Origin: Athripsodes cinereus
Lineage: Eukaryota > Arthropoda > Insecta > Trichoptera > Leptoceridae
DNA: 64,000 nucleotides
Assembly (NCBI GenBank): GCA_947579605.1
Contig: OX388322.1
Coordinates: 7,688,001 to 7,752,000, forward strand
Direction of reading: 5' to 3'
Below, one piece after another: positions 46,616 to 58,512 of the stretch. The translations under genes and the position numbers were made by a program. Under the pieces are notes generated by a model. The model was not told the origin of the DNA. It did no database searches and was given only the letters and a program-made list of their open reading frames with translations. How positions within the stretch are numbered: position 1 is the first letter of the stretch; each line of letters starts with the position of its first letter.

Positions 46616-47571
46616 GCACGAATTAAAATGTACAAAGTTCTCGTAATTTATAAAATTATTTAAGCTTAATAAAAAAAATATAATTTTCATATTATTTTAT
46701 CTGAGTATAAAGTTTTATAATATAATTTGAACATACCTACCAAATTATATAAAAACATTGAAATTTTTGTTTTAATTAATAACCGCGAACAAAATGAAAA
46801 CCGCATGTTGGCAGCATTGATTTTTATTTTGCGGTGTGATTTAATTAACGAATTTAATTATTGGAAAATAATTTCATTAAATAAACAGACGATTTCATGC
46901 AATTTGACATGCTGTATTGTTATTTATCAATTACAAATATTAATTAAATATTTAATAATTATTTTTTGGTTTCATCTCATGATTTTTCATTGATATTTAG
47001 GGATTTAAGTTTTCATTACATTAAAAAACAAATTAAAAAGCATTTATACAAATTGTACACAAATACTAGAATAACACTGTTGGATAAATTTAAACAATCA
47101 TTTCATTCTTCTATAAATTAGACAACGTGAGAGAGAAAAATGAAAAGGTCTCGCCTCTCTCTCATTTTTAATCTATAGTCCACATATAGTAAATATATAC
47201 ACTATAAAATTAATAACATACCACGTTTTAAAATAGATTAACCGTTTTAATATAATCAAAAAAAAACAATATCTACTTAGGCGTTTGAATGTCATATTAT
47301 TGAAATGATTTTTTTCATTATGAAGAATAACTTTAAATTTAAATTATTAAATTAATTATTATCTAACATTTCGGTGACGATCACCAAATATTTTTTTAAT
47401 GAAAAATTATATCGTTCTATGAAAATATGAACCAAATTATGAAAACCCTAAAAATTATCACTAAGAACGTAAAAATATTGAATACACATATAATTCTATA
47501 AAATATGTCGACTTTCTAGAGCAATAATTATATTTTTAACATAGAACCTTTTCTTTTTTATAAGATGAATC

Positions 47572-47740
47572 TGGATTTGGAATAAACACAAATACATCTC
47601 AGACACCTTCACATTAAGCAATATGCTTGTGTCGTGAAGGCGGAATAAGTAAATAAATTATAAGAATAATGGAATTGAACCCGAATCTCTCCATTGAAAA
47701 TCCGAAATTCTACCATCAGGCTAACGATCAACTCTTTTAT
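47572..47740 (-). repeat. SINE-2 diverged copy
   Basis: The minus strand shows a tRNA-like head (ttagcctgatggtagaattt, B-box-like gggttcaattcc), then the cttcacgacacaagcatatt block and the 3' end ttccaaatccag. The ORF that begins at 47694 starts in this SINE and is not a gene. Confidence 0.7.
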
Positions 47741-49856
47741 TTCTATAGATACTAATGGAAAACATTGTGAGTGTACTTATGTACAGAAATTTTCTGAAAA
47801 ACGGACATCACAGTTATATCACCTCTCAATAACTATGTATTGTTTACCGTTGAGTTGGAGCATAAGCTCCAAACGGTATTATTTTAAAGCAACAATAACA
47901 TTGCATTGCAGAACGATCGGCAATGCCAAAGAGATTTTAGAAGAGATTAAAGTACATATAGAGTAATTGTTGGGAGAAATTACTTGAAACATTACGATAT
48001 CTATCGGTATTTATACCATTGGTTCCTAAATGTAGAATATTCTACAAAATATAGGTTAAATCTGTTATTAATAATATAGTGTTGCTTCGTATTTGTTTTC
48101 ACTGCTACGTAATGTTCTCATATTGTTATCATATGGATGTTTTATGGTCACCGAAGAAATGGAAAAACCAAAGATATTCAGTGAAAAAATCCATTTAATA
48201 TTCTGAAATTTCGAACCAGTCAGATTCAAAATACAAAAAATATGGGTCATTTAAAATAAAAAAAATGTTTTTTTTTACTATTTTCTATTCTTGACTATTC
48301 CTATTGACTAAAATAAAATTGAATAACAGACTTCACCGAAGTATGAAAGGAAATGCTCTGATTGTTTGCACTAATGAATGAAAATAAAATATATACTGAT
48401 GAATATAAATAAGTTTATATAAGCTGAGTTCGTACTAACAACGTTTTACATTTATCTACAAGTGCTTTTTTTACATACTATATTTACATATGTCATTGTC
48501 ATTAACATTGAGTATATAAAGAATTGAAAAAAGAAGAAAATCATTTAACGTATGTATTTTAATTATCAAGAAAAACTTACGATGAAGTAACAAGTTCTAA
48601 ATCATCTCTAACACATTAGTCGCTTGAGTTGCCAACCATTGTAAATGAACCGCTAGCAGTAGAACCGACAAAACAACAGATATCTATTATGTTGTAGTAT
48701 TATTGGTAACAAAACACTAGTAGAATAATATGTTTACTGCAGTTGTAATACACGTTATGTGTCTATAAGTAATAATAATGGAAACAATAATATGTACAAT
48801 ATAACGTAACGTTAAGTACAAGTTGTATTTCAATTAGTTGAGTGCATTGGTGCCACTGCAACACAAAACAATATACATAACGATCTATATAGTTATGCAA
48901 TATCATACATTCAACATATTTTTTACAAAATATGAAATGACCTTTGACTATTTTGACTAGAATATTTTTCAAAAGTCACCTCATATTTTTGATATATACA
49001 CTTACGTGGGTGTAAAAATTCAGATGAATGCTAAACCTTCATTCAACTTGTATTTTAATATGTTGTATTTATTTATAAATATAAAGCAAACCACTGAATT
49101 TTTCACCGTCGCTTTTCTTAATCCTCAGAGTCGTAGCTTACCAACTTTTAGCCTGCACTGCATGATTTTTTATATTTCTTTAGTTCTCCCTCGAAGTTGG
49201 TTGAAAAAATATGTAGTATAGATAGAAATTGGAAATCAAAAATCGTTGATTATTTTATCAAAATTCCGTCACCTTATAAATTATTATAAATATCACGCCA
49301 TTTCTGAAAAAAGCCAACGAACTTTAATAAATGAAATATCTTTTAACAATGATGAATAAATTGAAAAAACAATAGTTCTAGAGATCTTGATTAATTAACT
49401 TTAAAAATCTGAAAACAAATTGAAACGATGAGCTTAATGAACTAACTTAAATACTTGAAAATATACTTTAAGTAGAAACTCAACTAACAGCTGATAATAA
49501 TAATGCTTTTGAGAGCTTTGTCGTTCACTTCCAATCCAATATTCTCTCTCTCATTTAGGATTATCTAGTAAACACTTTGTTAATTGCGCACCTTTGTTGT
49601 TAACAAATCAACTTAACTGTAACGAAATTCTGTGATATAGAACATTTATATTCACTTATTGCCATTGTGAGTTTGCGAAGTAAATCACTCAAGGACTTGA
49701 ATTGGATTCTTGTTAGCAGACTTGATTCAACTAATTGAGATTAAGGATAATATGCACAACCGATGATATTTTTTACACTTATCCGATTGTTGTCATGTCA
49801 ATACTATCTCATTATTCTTCAATGCTCTTTCCAAGAGTATAAACTTAGTGAATTAA
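47741..49856. other. AT-rich DNA, nothing recognised
   Basis: The longest blank stretch in the window. Several 60-70 codon ORFs on both strands have no motif and AT-driven residues (Lys, Ile, Asn, Phe). Confidence 0.5.
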
Positions 49857-49887
49857 AATCCATTGGACTAGTCTGCAACGAGTTTGG
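49857..49887 (+). repeat. Family R short block
   Basis: aatccattggactagtctgc and aacgagttt recur at 62702-62732 with three changes. It is a short unclassified interspersed block. Confidence 0.5.
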
Positions 49888-50880
49888 ATTTTCTTCTCCA
49901 CTCCTCCCTATTTTATTTTAGTTTCTTTTATTCTACGTGTGTATCACACTTCTTGTCTTCCCGAGAGTACAGGGTAGAAATTGAATTGCTCTATTCAAAA
50001 CGCCAATTTAGACAATTTTTCCTAGACATTGTAAATTTATTAATCCTTTTTGCACATAATCATTATAAAACGGTGTTAACAAAACAATACAAAATTTTAA
50101 ATACTAGAACAATATGAAGTGGCAAGATTATCACTATCAAGTTATTTCTTCCATCTAATCACGAGTAGTTATTATTGAAAAAAAACGGCGTATTGTATTA
50201 AAAAAGAAACGTCTAAGCTGTTGTAATCCTCTTGAACAAAAGAATAGAGCTTTTTGGTGCCAACAGTGTCAACTTTATTTGGAAATTTTCAAAACATGGT
50301 TCATCTAGGACCATCATCTCTACTGTATTACATATCTTTTCTGAGTGCGCTGACAATACCATTTGAAGCATGTTTAGATTAATCGTTTTTCAATTATTTA
50401 TTAAAAAATTATATTAGATAATTTATTTTTACAATAAAGTGTTAAAGCTGTAGAAGAATTGTCATCCACACTTTTCAGCATTATACAACCAGATAAGTCT
50501 TCATATGATCAGTCATGATCAAACTTAATCTCAACAGCCTAGTGCTGAGCAAAAATCGCCTGTCCAAGATATACAGAATATCAAAATTAGGCTCAAAACG
50601 TGGCATCAAATTACCAGTATTAAAAAAATATATATATGATCTAGGGGTTTTTTTTTTGTTTACAGAGACACACACAGAGAGTTGACAAAACATTCATAAA
50701 ATAAGAAAAAAGACACATTTATCTGGCCAGGCCAACCCCCCAATTAAGCGTGTCTACATCATGCACGTTCAAACAAAATTATACAAAAAAAAACAAACAT
50801 AAGGGTAAAAACTAACCAATGCAAGCCCAGTAAAACAGACTCACATTACCGCAAACAACACACTGTAAAAAGGATAGATG

Positions 50881-51379
50881 AAAAAATACGAAAAATACGA
50901 AAAATACGAAAAATACGGTTAAAGAAGGATGAAAGTGGCATAAATGCAGTGGAAATGAGATCGTTGAGAAGGATGTGTGGTAAAAGTCTGAGAGATCGTG
51001 TGCGTAACAGTGATATACGAAAGGAATGTGGAATGAAAGTTGGTGTAATAACAAGGATGAATGTAAATAAGTTAAGATGGTTTGGGCACGTGGAAAGAAT
51101 GAATGAGGACAGAATTACTAAGAAGATATATTTGGCTGAGAGGAATGGTGCTCGGAGACGTGGACGTCCGAGGATTAAATGGCAAGATCATTTAAATCAA
51201 ATCCTACAGGACGGTCACGTGTTGAGCACGTTGAACAGGAGAGCATGCATGAGGAATTGTATGACAGTGACGGAAGCGAAAGATGTATGCAAGGATAGAA
51301 GGAAGTGGCGCTCGATCCTTTCTGCCTACCCCGCGAGGGAAGCGGCGTGATGGTATGTATGTATGTATGTAAAAAATAC
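50881..51379 (+). mobile_element. LINE-A insertion, intact C-terminus, with target duplication
   Basis: Frame 50949-51350 is open: RSLRRMCGKSLRDRVRNSDI, KLRWFGHVERMNEDRITKKI, GARRRGRPRIKWQDHLNQIL, RRACMRNCMTV and LSAYPAREAA, then a stop. Next comes tggtatgtatgtatgtatgt. Flanks aaaaaatac at 50881-50889 and 51371-51379 are an exact 9-bp duplication. Between the left duplication and the LINE start (50917) lie three perfect gaaaaatac units (50890-50916). It is more than 90% alike by eye to 29855-30380 and lacks that copy's stop. It has no RT core, so cannot move itself. Confidence 0.88.
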
Positions 51380-51553
51380 AATTATATAATTGATTAAACC
51401 TAGAAACTTAACCTACAAGAACATTAAAGTTGGCAGCAACACACTTCCTGAACCCCGTTAGGGAGTCACTAAAGACATCCACTCCTTCCACGCGATGTGT
51501 TCACATTTTGAAAAGATATTTTTAACATATTTTATAAATGAACACAATATTTT

Positions 51554-51690
51554 GTTAATTTTTCACTATTGATTTTATTACTCGAGTGCTTTCATCAAGT
51601 AAGTTTGACATTTTCAAGAGAGTTCTCTTGAAAATGTCAAGCTTATTTGTCAAAAGCTCTCGACTACTTAATCAATAGTGAAAAATTAAC
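51554..51690. mobile_element. Hairpin (MITE-like) element, 137 bp
   Basis: Outer arms gttaatttttcactattgat and complement (to 51690). The inner exact arm ttgacattttcaagaga sits around the centre at about 51622. The middle of the stem is less well paired. No certain target duplication was found. Confidence 0.7.
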
Positions 51691-52194
51691 AGTATTTTGC
51701 GTTAATATCAAATTTGTTTAAAAAATATATTATTCAAGATAAAAATTATGATATCCCATTTCAAACCACAGAACAGGTAACAAATTAAACTAAATAATGT
51801 GTTCATAAAATCAGCAATTCCAAACTCATTCCTCTACAAACTCTATATTCTCGTCTAATGTACGGACACCATACAAAAGTTAAAAGTTGTTTTCTACTCT
51901 AGCAGCTAATTCACCATGTACTCGTATCAGCACTAAATAGTATAAGAGATATTAAGTTTATATGGATGAGTACGTAATATGAGAATAAATATATAGTAAC
52001 TCTATATTAACCATTGTAAAAGTTTTCATGTTTGTACAAGTTATGTATTTGATACAAATCTATGCTTTATTTATGAAATCTAACTTACTCATGTAGAATG
52101 TATGTACAAACAAATCAAATGGTTTTAAATGAGTATTTCTATGAGTTACGTATGAGTTTGTTTGTTAACGCACACAACAATAATTTAAAGTCTC

Positions 52195-52420
52195 CGTAAT
52201 CCAGAGGAACGATGGTCATAACTGAGACATGTTTTTAGAATGTCCAATGAAAATTGGACAGAAAAAATATTGTTCTTGATGGTTTGGAAAACTTCTTTCA
52301 CAAAACACCAGACAACTATATCAGAATGTTAAAAATGTCGTTGAAAGAGATGACTCAAATGACGCAAAAACGGGTTTTTGGAAAGAGCGTTGAAGGAAAA
52401 TTGAGTAGAGCAGCAGAATA
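52195..52420 (+). mobile_element. LINE-C decayed fragment
   Basis: tctccgtaatccagaggaac, gatggtcataactgagacat, a tgtccaatgaaaattggaca block and ttgaaagagatgactcaaat align with 20660-20870. Stops and gaps are present. Confidence 0.65.
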
Positions 52421-52734
52421 TTCAATATAAATTCATTGGAAGAAAAACCTATGACATCTACGGAAATTTGGATTTATCAAGTGTATTCCTTGATAAAAGC
52501 ACAATTTGTATTTTACATATTCATTAATAAAGTAATCAAAATAATATGAAAGCGCTTCTCAAAAGAGTGTAATTGTTTTTTCATAGTTCTTCTAATCGGA
52601 TATACTAACATATATTTAATTTATAAACTTTTTCTACAGATTGTTATAGACGCTACCCTTTATGAATAATCGGGCTTTCAGCTAGTTCATAACGTACCTA
52701 TTGTATTTTCAACCGGATAATGTTTTGAATGAGT

Positions 52735-52800
52735 ATAATATGACAAAGATAACAGAGTACTTGGAATGTCATGGGAAGTGGTGATTCGATTAGCGTTGAG
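52735..52800 (+). repeat. Possible LINE-C scrap
   Basis: gacaaagataacagagtact, tggaatgtcatgggaagtgg and tgattcgattagcgttgag parallel LINE-C codons around Gly-Met-Ser-Trp-Lys-Glu-Val-Thr-Gln-Leu-Ala. Confidence 0.4.
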
Positions 52801-52840
52801 TCAAATATTGTTTTCACATTTAAAAATCGGAGTTATTAAC

Positions 52841-53000
52841 ACTACTACTACTGTACCATTACGACGTATCTCACAAGTGGTATGGACAACAAACTACTAC
52901 TTGTAATAAATATGCAGATTTTCCTCTCTGTGACAATTAAAAATGAAATATCCACGATGGATGATATGCCTCATCACAGTTAAGCTATCAACGCATCCCA
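52841..53000 (-). repeat. SINE-1 diverged copy with ACT tail
   Basis: actactactactgtaccatt (tail), acgtatctcacaagtggtat, cctctctgtgacaatt and tgatatgcctcatcacagtt keep the family order. Confidence 0.7.
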
Positions 53001-53049
53001 AATAATTCCGAATTTTTTTAGTATTTGATAATGTTTATATAATCGCGAA

Positions 53050-53300
53050 ACCTTTCATAAGTAAAATAACCAGTAAAGCAAGCTCCGTATTATTATAAAT
53101 ATTAGTCTTATCCACTTTATATCATTAAAAGGGAAGATGGCTCACGTGAAACTCACGAATATTCCCCTTTTACAGGACATCCCTCCCTATACACGAGATA
53201 TCTCTAATAGGGAGGTAGTTGTAATATTATTGTGATTGTTTTTCATTGTTTATTGAAAATAATATTGTATTGTGTACCTACTTTTGAAATAAATATATTT
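53050..53300. repeat. SINE-1-like remnant followed by a LINE-like tail
   Basis: cataagtaaaataaccagta and agcaagctccgtattattat resemble SINE-1 (minus). ccttttacaggacatccctc then leads into a plus-strand 3' end with aataaatatatttattatta. Confidence 0.35.
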
Positions 53301-53860
53301 ATTATTATTATTAAAAAAAGTGGGTAAAATAATTATTTCTAAGGACTCCACGATTATTTAATAATAAAGAATTAACTTTTGGGTGATTCATCCCATTGAA
53401 TGAAATTAAAAAAGATTTAATTCAAAACATTTTTTATGCCCACGTCTACTATTTTATGACTACATATTTATTTATTCATATTGATCCTTTTATTTGCAAA
53501 CAGCGAGTTCCGTGTTAAATATTATAATACTTTAATAAAACGATTTACGTTACCGCGATTTGAGAATACTCATTATATTGTGCTGTAGTGTAATAAATAG
53601 TTATGGGTGTTATTAACTTTGTATTTCGCTAAAAATAATCCACCTTATACTGTTTTATTTTGGTTACGTGTAAGTAATGAAACTCCTTTTTACTTACTAA
53701 ATGTTTTAAGCGACTGGTATCTGACCAGTAGAAATGTTTTTTTTTTCTATGAAAGCTTTTTGTCATTCATTGCTTTTTTGGCAACACTTATGACTGGTAT
53801 CCGGCTAGGGTGATTATTGATAGGTTCTTGTTTTTTTCTATACTCAGTATTCTATTAATT

Positions 53861-53990
53861 TATACCATCACGGCATTTTCCAGAAGTGGGATAGCCAGCG
53901 GACTAACTGCATGTAATAAAATGCAGATTATTATCTTGCAGGTAGTAAAAAAATAAGACATTGAGGATGATGACATGATGTCACCTATAC
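53861..53990 (-). repeat. SINE-1 3' half
   Basis: tataccatcacggcattttc, ggatagccagcggactaact and gcatgtaataaaatgcagat identify the family. The body decays after about 53960. Confidence 0.7.
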
Positions 53991-54010
53991 TCTCGAGAAA
54001 AGCGTTCAAA

Positions 54011-55325
54011 GTGTCAACATAAAAATATATTAAATATGCGACTAGTATCTGACATATCTGGCTAAAAAGCACATCATTCATTCATTTTAAAACTTTCAGC
54101 TGGTTTCCAGGGTGAGTGCGGATTGAATCTGATTGTGAAAAATAACTTATTGCGAAGGGTATATTACATTGAAACACGTGTAGTAGTAGCTTTACTATTT
54201 TTTAGAAATAAAGCGACTTTAGCGAATGATTTACCAACATAAATCAACCAGTTATGATGCTAATATGTTGTACAACTCAGTAGCACAAAAAATACTAAGG
54301 TACGGTGACTTTTGATTTATCTGCTGAGATCCAATTTTTATTTTCTCTACCCTAAATATGAGATTTTACATGGAGTGAGTGTTTTCTGAACTTACTTACT
54401 TTACTTTTCGTATGGCTCGGTGTTGATTAATCTTAACCCATGTGGGCTGCGTCGTGTCCTCTACAGTCTTGGCTCTAGTGTCGAGAGCCAGCTCACCGAT
54501 ATGCTCACTGTTTTCTGAATAAAAGCTTGAAATAGCGATGGGCAGGTAATATATTCAGAAGCTCAGATTAAAATGTTTTTAAACACATACCTGACAGTTC
54601 ACATAGATCGATATAATTATTGAGACTCACGCGACGATACTCGTCCACTAAACACACAGATCTCTATACACCCATGATTGTTCTTGATTTCGCCCAGTGG
54701 ACTTAAAGAGTAGACAAAGTATCTCCTGGAGACCGAAGAATCATACTTGCTGGGAAGGCCACCATTGAAATGGAGATATAGCATGATTAAAAACGTTGAT
54801 GTATACATGGTACAAAGGGCGAATAAATTGTAGACTATGGGTAGAAGTGGAGGAAATTCTCAACCAGAAGTTTGATGGAAATAGACTTAAAAGAAAAATA
54901 AAAGATTCTTTTATGAAAATGCTATTGCTTTTTTATGACAATCCTTGCAAAAAAAATTTGAATTGAAATTGAGTAATGGATTTCAGGTAACCATTTAAAT
55001 AATTCCATATGACGTCAATTTTCCATTACAAAATTCAACATAATTGTAAAAAATCCAAGACAGCGTTAATGCAAGTCAGTTGTAATTATTGATAAATCAT
55101 TCGAGCTCATTGTTATTTCAAACATTTCTTGTACTCAATAATAGAATAAGATCGAAAAACGTAAAATGATTTTCACTTCAATAGAATATTGTTCAAGTTT
55201 AATTTATCGACCAACGGTTCTTGGTGGAAGTTCATATTAATAATTTTCAAAATGAAACACAATATATAGTTATTCCACTATTGAATAAAATCTCATACTT
55301 AGGGTAGAGAAAATCAATAGTGGAA
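54011..55325. other. AT-rich DNA bounded by an inverted pair
   Basis: attttctctaccctaa plus tatgagatttta lies at 54336-54375 and inverted at 55283-55322. A small hairpin, ttccactattga (55273-55284) with complement (55314-55325), abuts the Helitron. A family Q block lies inverted at 55206-55242. It may be one decayed element; no coding was seen. Confidence 0.4.
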
Positions 55326-56651
55326 TCTAATATATAAAAGGAAGTCGTGTGTGTTACAACACTTATAACTCAAGAATGGCTGTACCGATTTGAATGATCT
55401 CTGATTTGTTGGATTCTTCTCCGCCTGGAATAAACTATAGGCTATTAAAACATCTTACAAATTCACGGGAAGAAACAAAATGAAGAAAATTATTTACGCC
55501 ATACATTTTTAATTTCAAAAATAAAAACAATATGGAGAGTTATGCCGCTATTAGCGCCCCCACGTCGCCTGTTGCATTGTGCTAAAATAATCCGTAGGTT
55601 CTGCTATATTAAGAACCAAATTACTTTAACTAATATGAACGAAATGTGTACAAATATTTGTTTACTAAAATTCGGTAGTTACATGGCAATAGGTTGTATC
55701 TCACTAAAACATAATTTTACAGGAGAGCAAAAACAAAGTTTGCAAAAGAGATATTTCAGCCAAATTTCGAGCATTTATATATCAAAATGAAGGTAATTAT
55801 TATTTCTACAAGATAGATGTCACATTCTCTTAATAATTTCTTCTACAAGATGTATGTAACATTCACTAAATAATTTCTTGCAGTTTAAAAATATTTGAGT
55901 TTTTTTGCCATGTTGATGAAAACAATCTTTCTACATGTCAATAAGTTACGTCTTTTCTCTCTTTATTCTGACTATAAAGAGACATATCCTTTTGCCACAT
56001 CAAATATTACACTATTTTGAGCATTTTATGGACAACAACAACATTAACAAACTTGAAAACGCAAAAAATGCGAGATACAACCTATTGCCATGTAACTACC
56101 GAATTATTCGACTAATATTTATGTATCGATAGATCTTCTGTCACAGTGTGGACGTGCACAGATTATATTTGAAATTGTATTTTATTTTTGCAGATGGAAA
56201 ATTATTATTGAACCAAAAATTGTGCTATTAAAGATGAAAATAAGAATGTGTTCATGTAGGTAGTTCTGATGCAAGATTGTGTAGTGAAATTTGCAGACAG
56301 AGAAGAAAAATTACGAAGAAAATTATTTACGCCATACATTTTTAATTTCAATAAAAAATGCAATATGGAGAATTATACAAAATCAACAATGAAGTTTTTT
56401 TTATAGATTGGCCTATTTATATGATAATTTTTCTATACATTCTCAAATTAGAATCGTTATCCATACAATTTAACATCTGTAGTTCTGATATTTCAATTTT
56501 TAAAAAATCATGGAAAGAATTTTTATAAATTTTAAATGAATAGGTAAAATCTACCTGACAAAAAAATTAGTACCTACATAATTATATTACGTACTGCAGA
56601 TAATTTATAAACAAATCTGAGTTAAGTATAATTGTTCAACATAAATTGTTC

Positions 56652-56886
56652 ATGTCGGCCGGTATGGCGCGGAGCTCTTTCCTTTGAGTCACGAGGTCCC
56701 GGGTTCGATTCCCGGACAGGGCAAAGTGAAGAATGACCTTTTTCAAATTGTCCTGGGTTTGGGTGTTACATATATATGTATATAGTGCATTGTATATGTG
56801 TGTATCGTCGCGTTAGTACCCATAATCAAGATTCATCTAAGTTTGGGACTAGCTCGAAGTGTGTGAATTGTCTATGTAAAAAAAAA
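56652..56886 (+). repeat. SINE-3 (tRNA-derived) copy
   Basis: The head starts gtcggccggtatggcgcgga, with an A-box-like tggcgcggagc (56665) and an exact B-box ggttcgattcc (56702-56712). It continues cggacagggcaaagtgaaga, then gtttgggactagctcgaagt and an A-run to 56886. A tRNA gene is rejected because there is no 3' acceptor complement and the sequence continues into a SINE body. Confidence 0.82.
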
Positions 56887-56893
56887 TTAATGT

Positions 56894-57248
56894 AACTTTC
56901 GCAGTTTAGCGGCCCCACCCGTTATCGGGTGCTTTTTTTCCATAAAAAAGGTAATATTTTTGAAACTTGAGGAAATTGTTGCCATATGTAGAATTATTTT
57001 AATTTGCCGGCAAAGAAATCCACTTCGAAAATTAATTTCCTAAAATTCCGTACATATTACTCGACAACGGGTGGGGCCGCTCAAGTTTCATAGTTGCGAA
57101 TTTTTTTTCCTATAAAAGAATTTTCCAAAACTTTGGTGACCAAAAAATAATTCACCATATGGCAACAATTTCCTCAAGTTTCGAAAATATTACTTTTACA
57201 TGGAAAAAAGTACTCGACAACGGGTGGGGCCGCTAAACTGCGAAAGTT
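56894..57248. mobile_element. TIR element (355 bp) nested in the Helitron
   Basis: Exact 30-bp TIRs (56894-56923 and 57219-57248; core agcggccccacccgtt). A second right-end-like copy (caacgggtggggccgctcaa) lies internally at 57065-57084. The interior ggtgaccaaaaaataattc plus catatggcaacaa is shared with 46100-46130 of the element at 45730. No target duplication is certain. Confidence 0.78.
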
Positions 57249-57567
57249 CCAAATGAATTATATTTTTTTACACTATACCTTCGATGACACACTTTGACAA
57301 TTACGGGAGTTTGTAAAGAGATTAATAATATTAATCATTCATAAAGTCAGTGGGAGAGGGCAGAAGATAGGGCAGGTGTCGAACATGTGTTGAAAGGCTT
57401 GGTTTGGAGTGGCCAGAGGTCCTGGAAGCAGCGGTGGACAGTTATCTCTGGAGGAGATACTTAGGGGCAATGGGCCCCCGACCGAACTAGGACAAGGGGA
57501 AGAAGATGTATGTATGAAATCGTTCATTGATTCTTAGGCGGTACGAAGTTCGCCGGGCCAGCTAGTA

Positions 57568-57752
57568 ACTATATATTGTATAAAAATATATTATTGAGCA
57601 CTGTTTAATCTCCACTTTGTTAGGTTAGATACCGAACGTTTTCGCCTATACTTGTAGGCATCGTCAGGGAAACTGAATTTACACACACACTACAGTGTGG
57701 AAACACAACTGTGTTTACAACACAAAAACTCTTGAATTATTAAAAAAAACTT
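57568..57752. repeat. Family P locus 3, single unit
   Basis: attattgagcactgtttaat, ctccactttgttaggttaga, ccgaacgttttcgcctatac and tgtaggcatcgtcaggg, then aaacacaactgtgtttacaa and caaaaactcttgaattat. Here only one orientation of the unit is present. It starts 3 bp beyond the Helitron end. Confidence 0.75.
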
Positions 57753-58267
57753 TTGAATTACTATATATTGTGTTTCATTTTAAAAATTATGAATATTGTT
57801 CACTTCAATGATATATTCCTTATTGTGTGGATATTTTCATTTGAATTAATTAACTTTGTGTTAAAATGTAGGTCTATTTTAAACTCACCTAATTCCAAGT
57901 TTGCTTTGTGGATCACGCAAATTGATATCCTTGACAAGCATGAAACATATTTAGACTTTCAGCAATTCATCATTTGTTGATAGCAGTTTCGCTTATAAAA
58001 AAGTTTTTAATAGTTTATATTTTCTATATTTTTTAGTTCAATTTAATTAACACTTTTCAGAAATGTCGCTTGAAATTTCTATATTTGAACGAGATTGATT
58101 TAAACTTTAAAAGTTATTTTATTCTATGTTATTTTCTGGAGGATTTTCTGTCTCAAAAATCTAATAATAGTTTGTTGGTTCGACAATGTATGGAAAGTTT
58201 TTGAGAATTCCGTAAAAAACATGTTATACTTAAGATATTTAACGTCTTCGAATTAGGTTTTGAATAT

Positions 58268-58512
58268 CTTATTACTTCTTCTTCCTGTGCCATGTCAGAT
58301 CCCCCGACGTTGGCGATCACTGCGGGGAAAAACTCCATGGCCTGTGCTGCTCTGAACAGGTTTTCCACCATCCCCATTCCGTTCCACTTTTTATTGTTGC
58401 GCAGCCAGTACATCTGCTTTCTGCCAACTCTCCGTCTTTCTTCAATCTTGCCCTCCAATATAAGTCGGAGGAGACGGTACCTACTTTTCTCAACGCAGTT
58501 CTTGAGCCATAT
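58268..58512 (-). mobile_element. LINE-D RT C-terminal fragment
   Basis: The minus strand reads MEGKIEERRRVGRKQMYWLR, NNKKWNGMGMVENLFRAAQA, FFPAVIANVGGSDMAQEEE. The Gly-Lys-Ile, Gly-Arg-Lys-x-x-x-Trp-Leu-Arg-Asn, Leu-Phe-Arg-x-Ala and Ala-Asn-Val blocks are a well-known non-LTR RT tail. The frame is open for about 80 residues but lacks all upstream domains. Confidence 0.75.

Larger units (their letters stand above)
55326..57565 (+). mobile_element. Non-autonomous Helitron (2.24 kb) with nested insertions
   Basis: The 5' end TCTAATATATAAAAGGAAG with gtgtgtgttacaac and aactcaagaatggctgtacc is a typical lepidopteran Helitron start. The 3' end is cgccgggccagCTAG, preceded by a GGCG...CGCC hairpin (57537-57554). 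It sits between A (55325) and T (57566) without a target duplication, as rolling-circle elements do. No Rep/helicase ORF is present. Inside: a 34-bp exact inverted pair (55669-55702 and 56072-56105), a direct duplication (55483-55545 and 56315-56375), SINE-3 and a TIR element. An unidentified GC-rich patch lies at 57350-57510 and may be captured sequence. Confidence 0.82.

Noticed and set aside
47694..47966. 90-codon plus-strand ORF
   Set aside because: Begins within an inverted SINE-2 and continues into AT-rich DNA without motifs.
53607..53813. 68-codon hydrophobic ORF as a small membrane protein
   Set aside because: Composition follows AT/T-rich DNA; no splice, conservation or motif support is visible.
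56652..56725. A functional tRNA gene
   Set aside because: The A- and B-box-like sequences are present, but the cloverleaf ends do not pair and the sequence continues into a SINE body with a poly-A tail.
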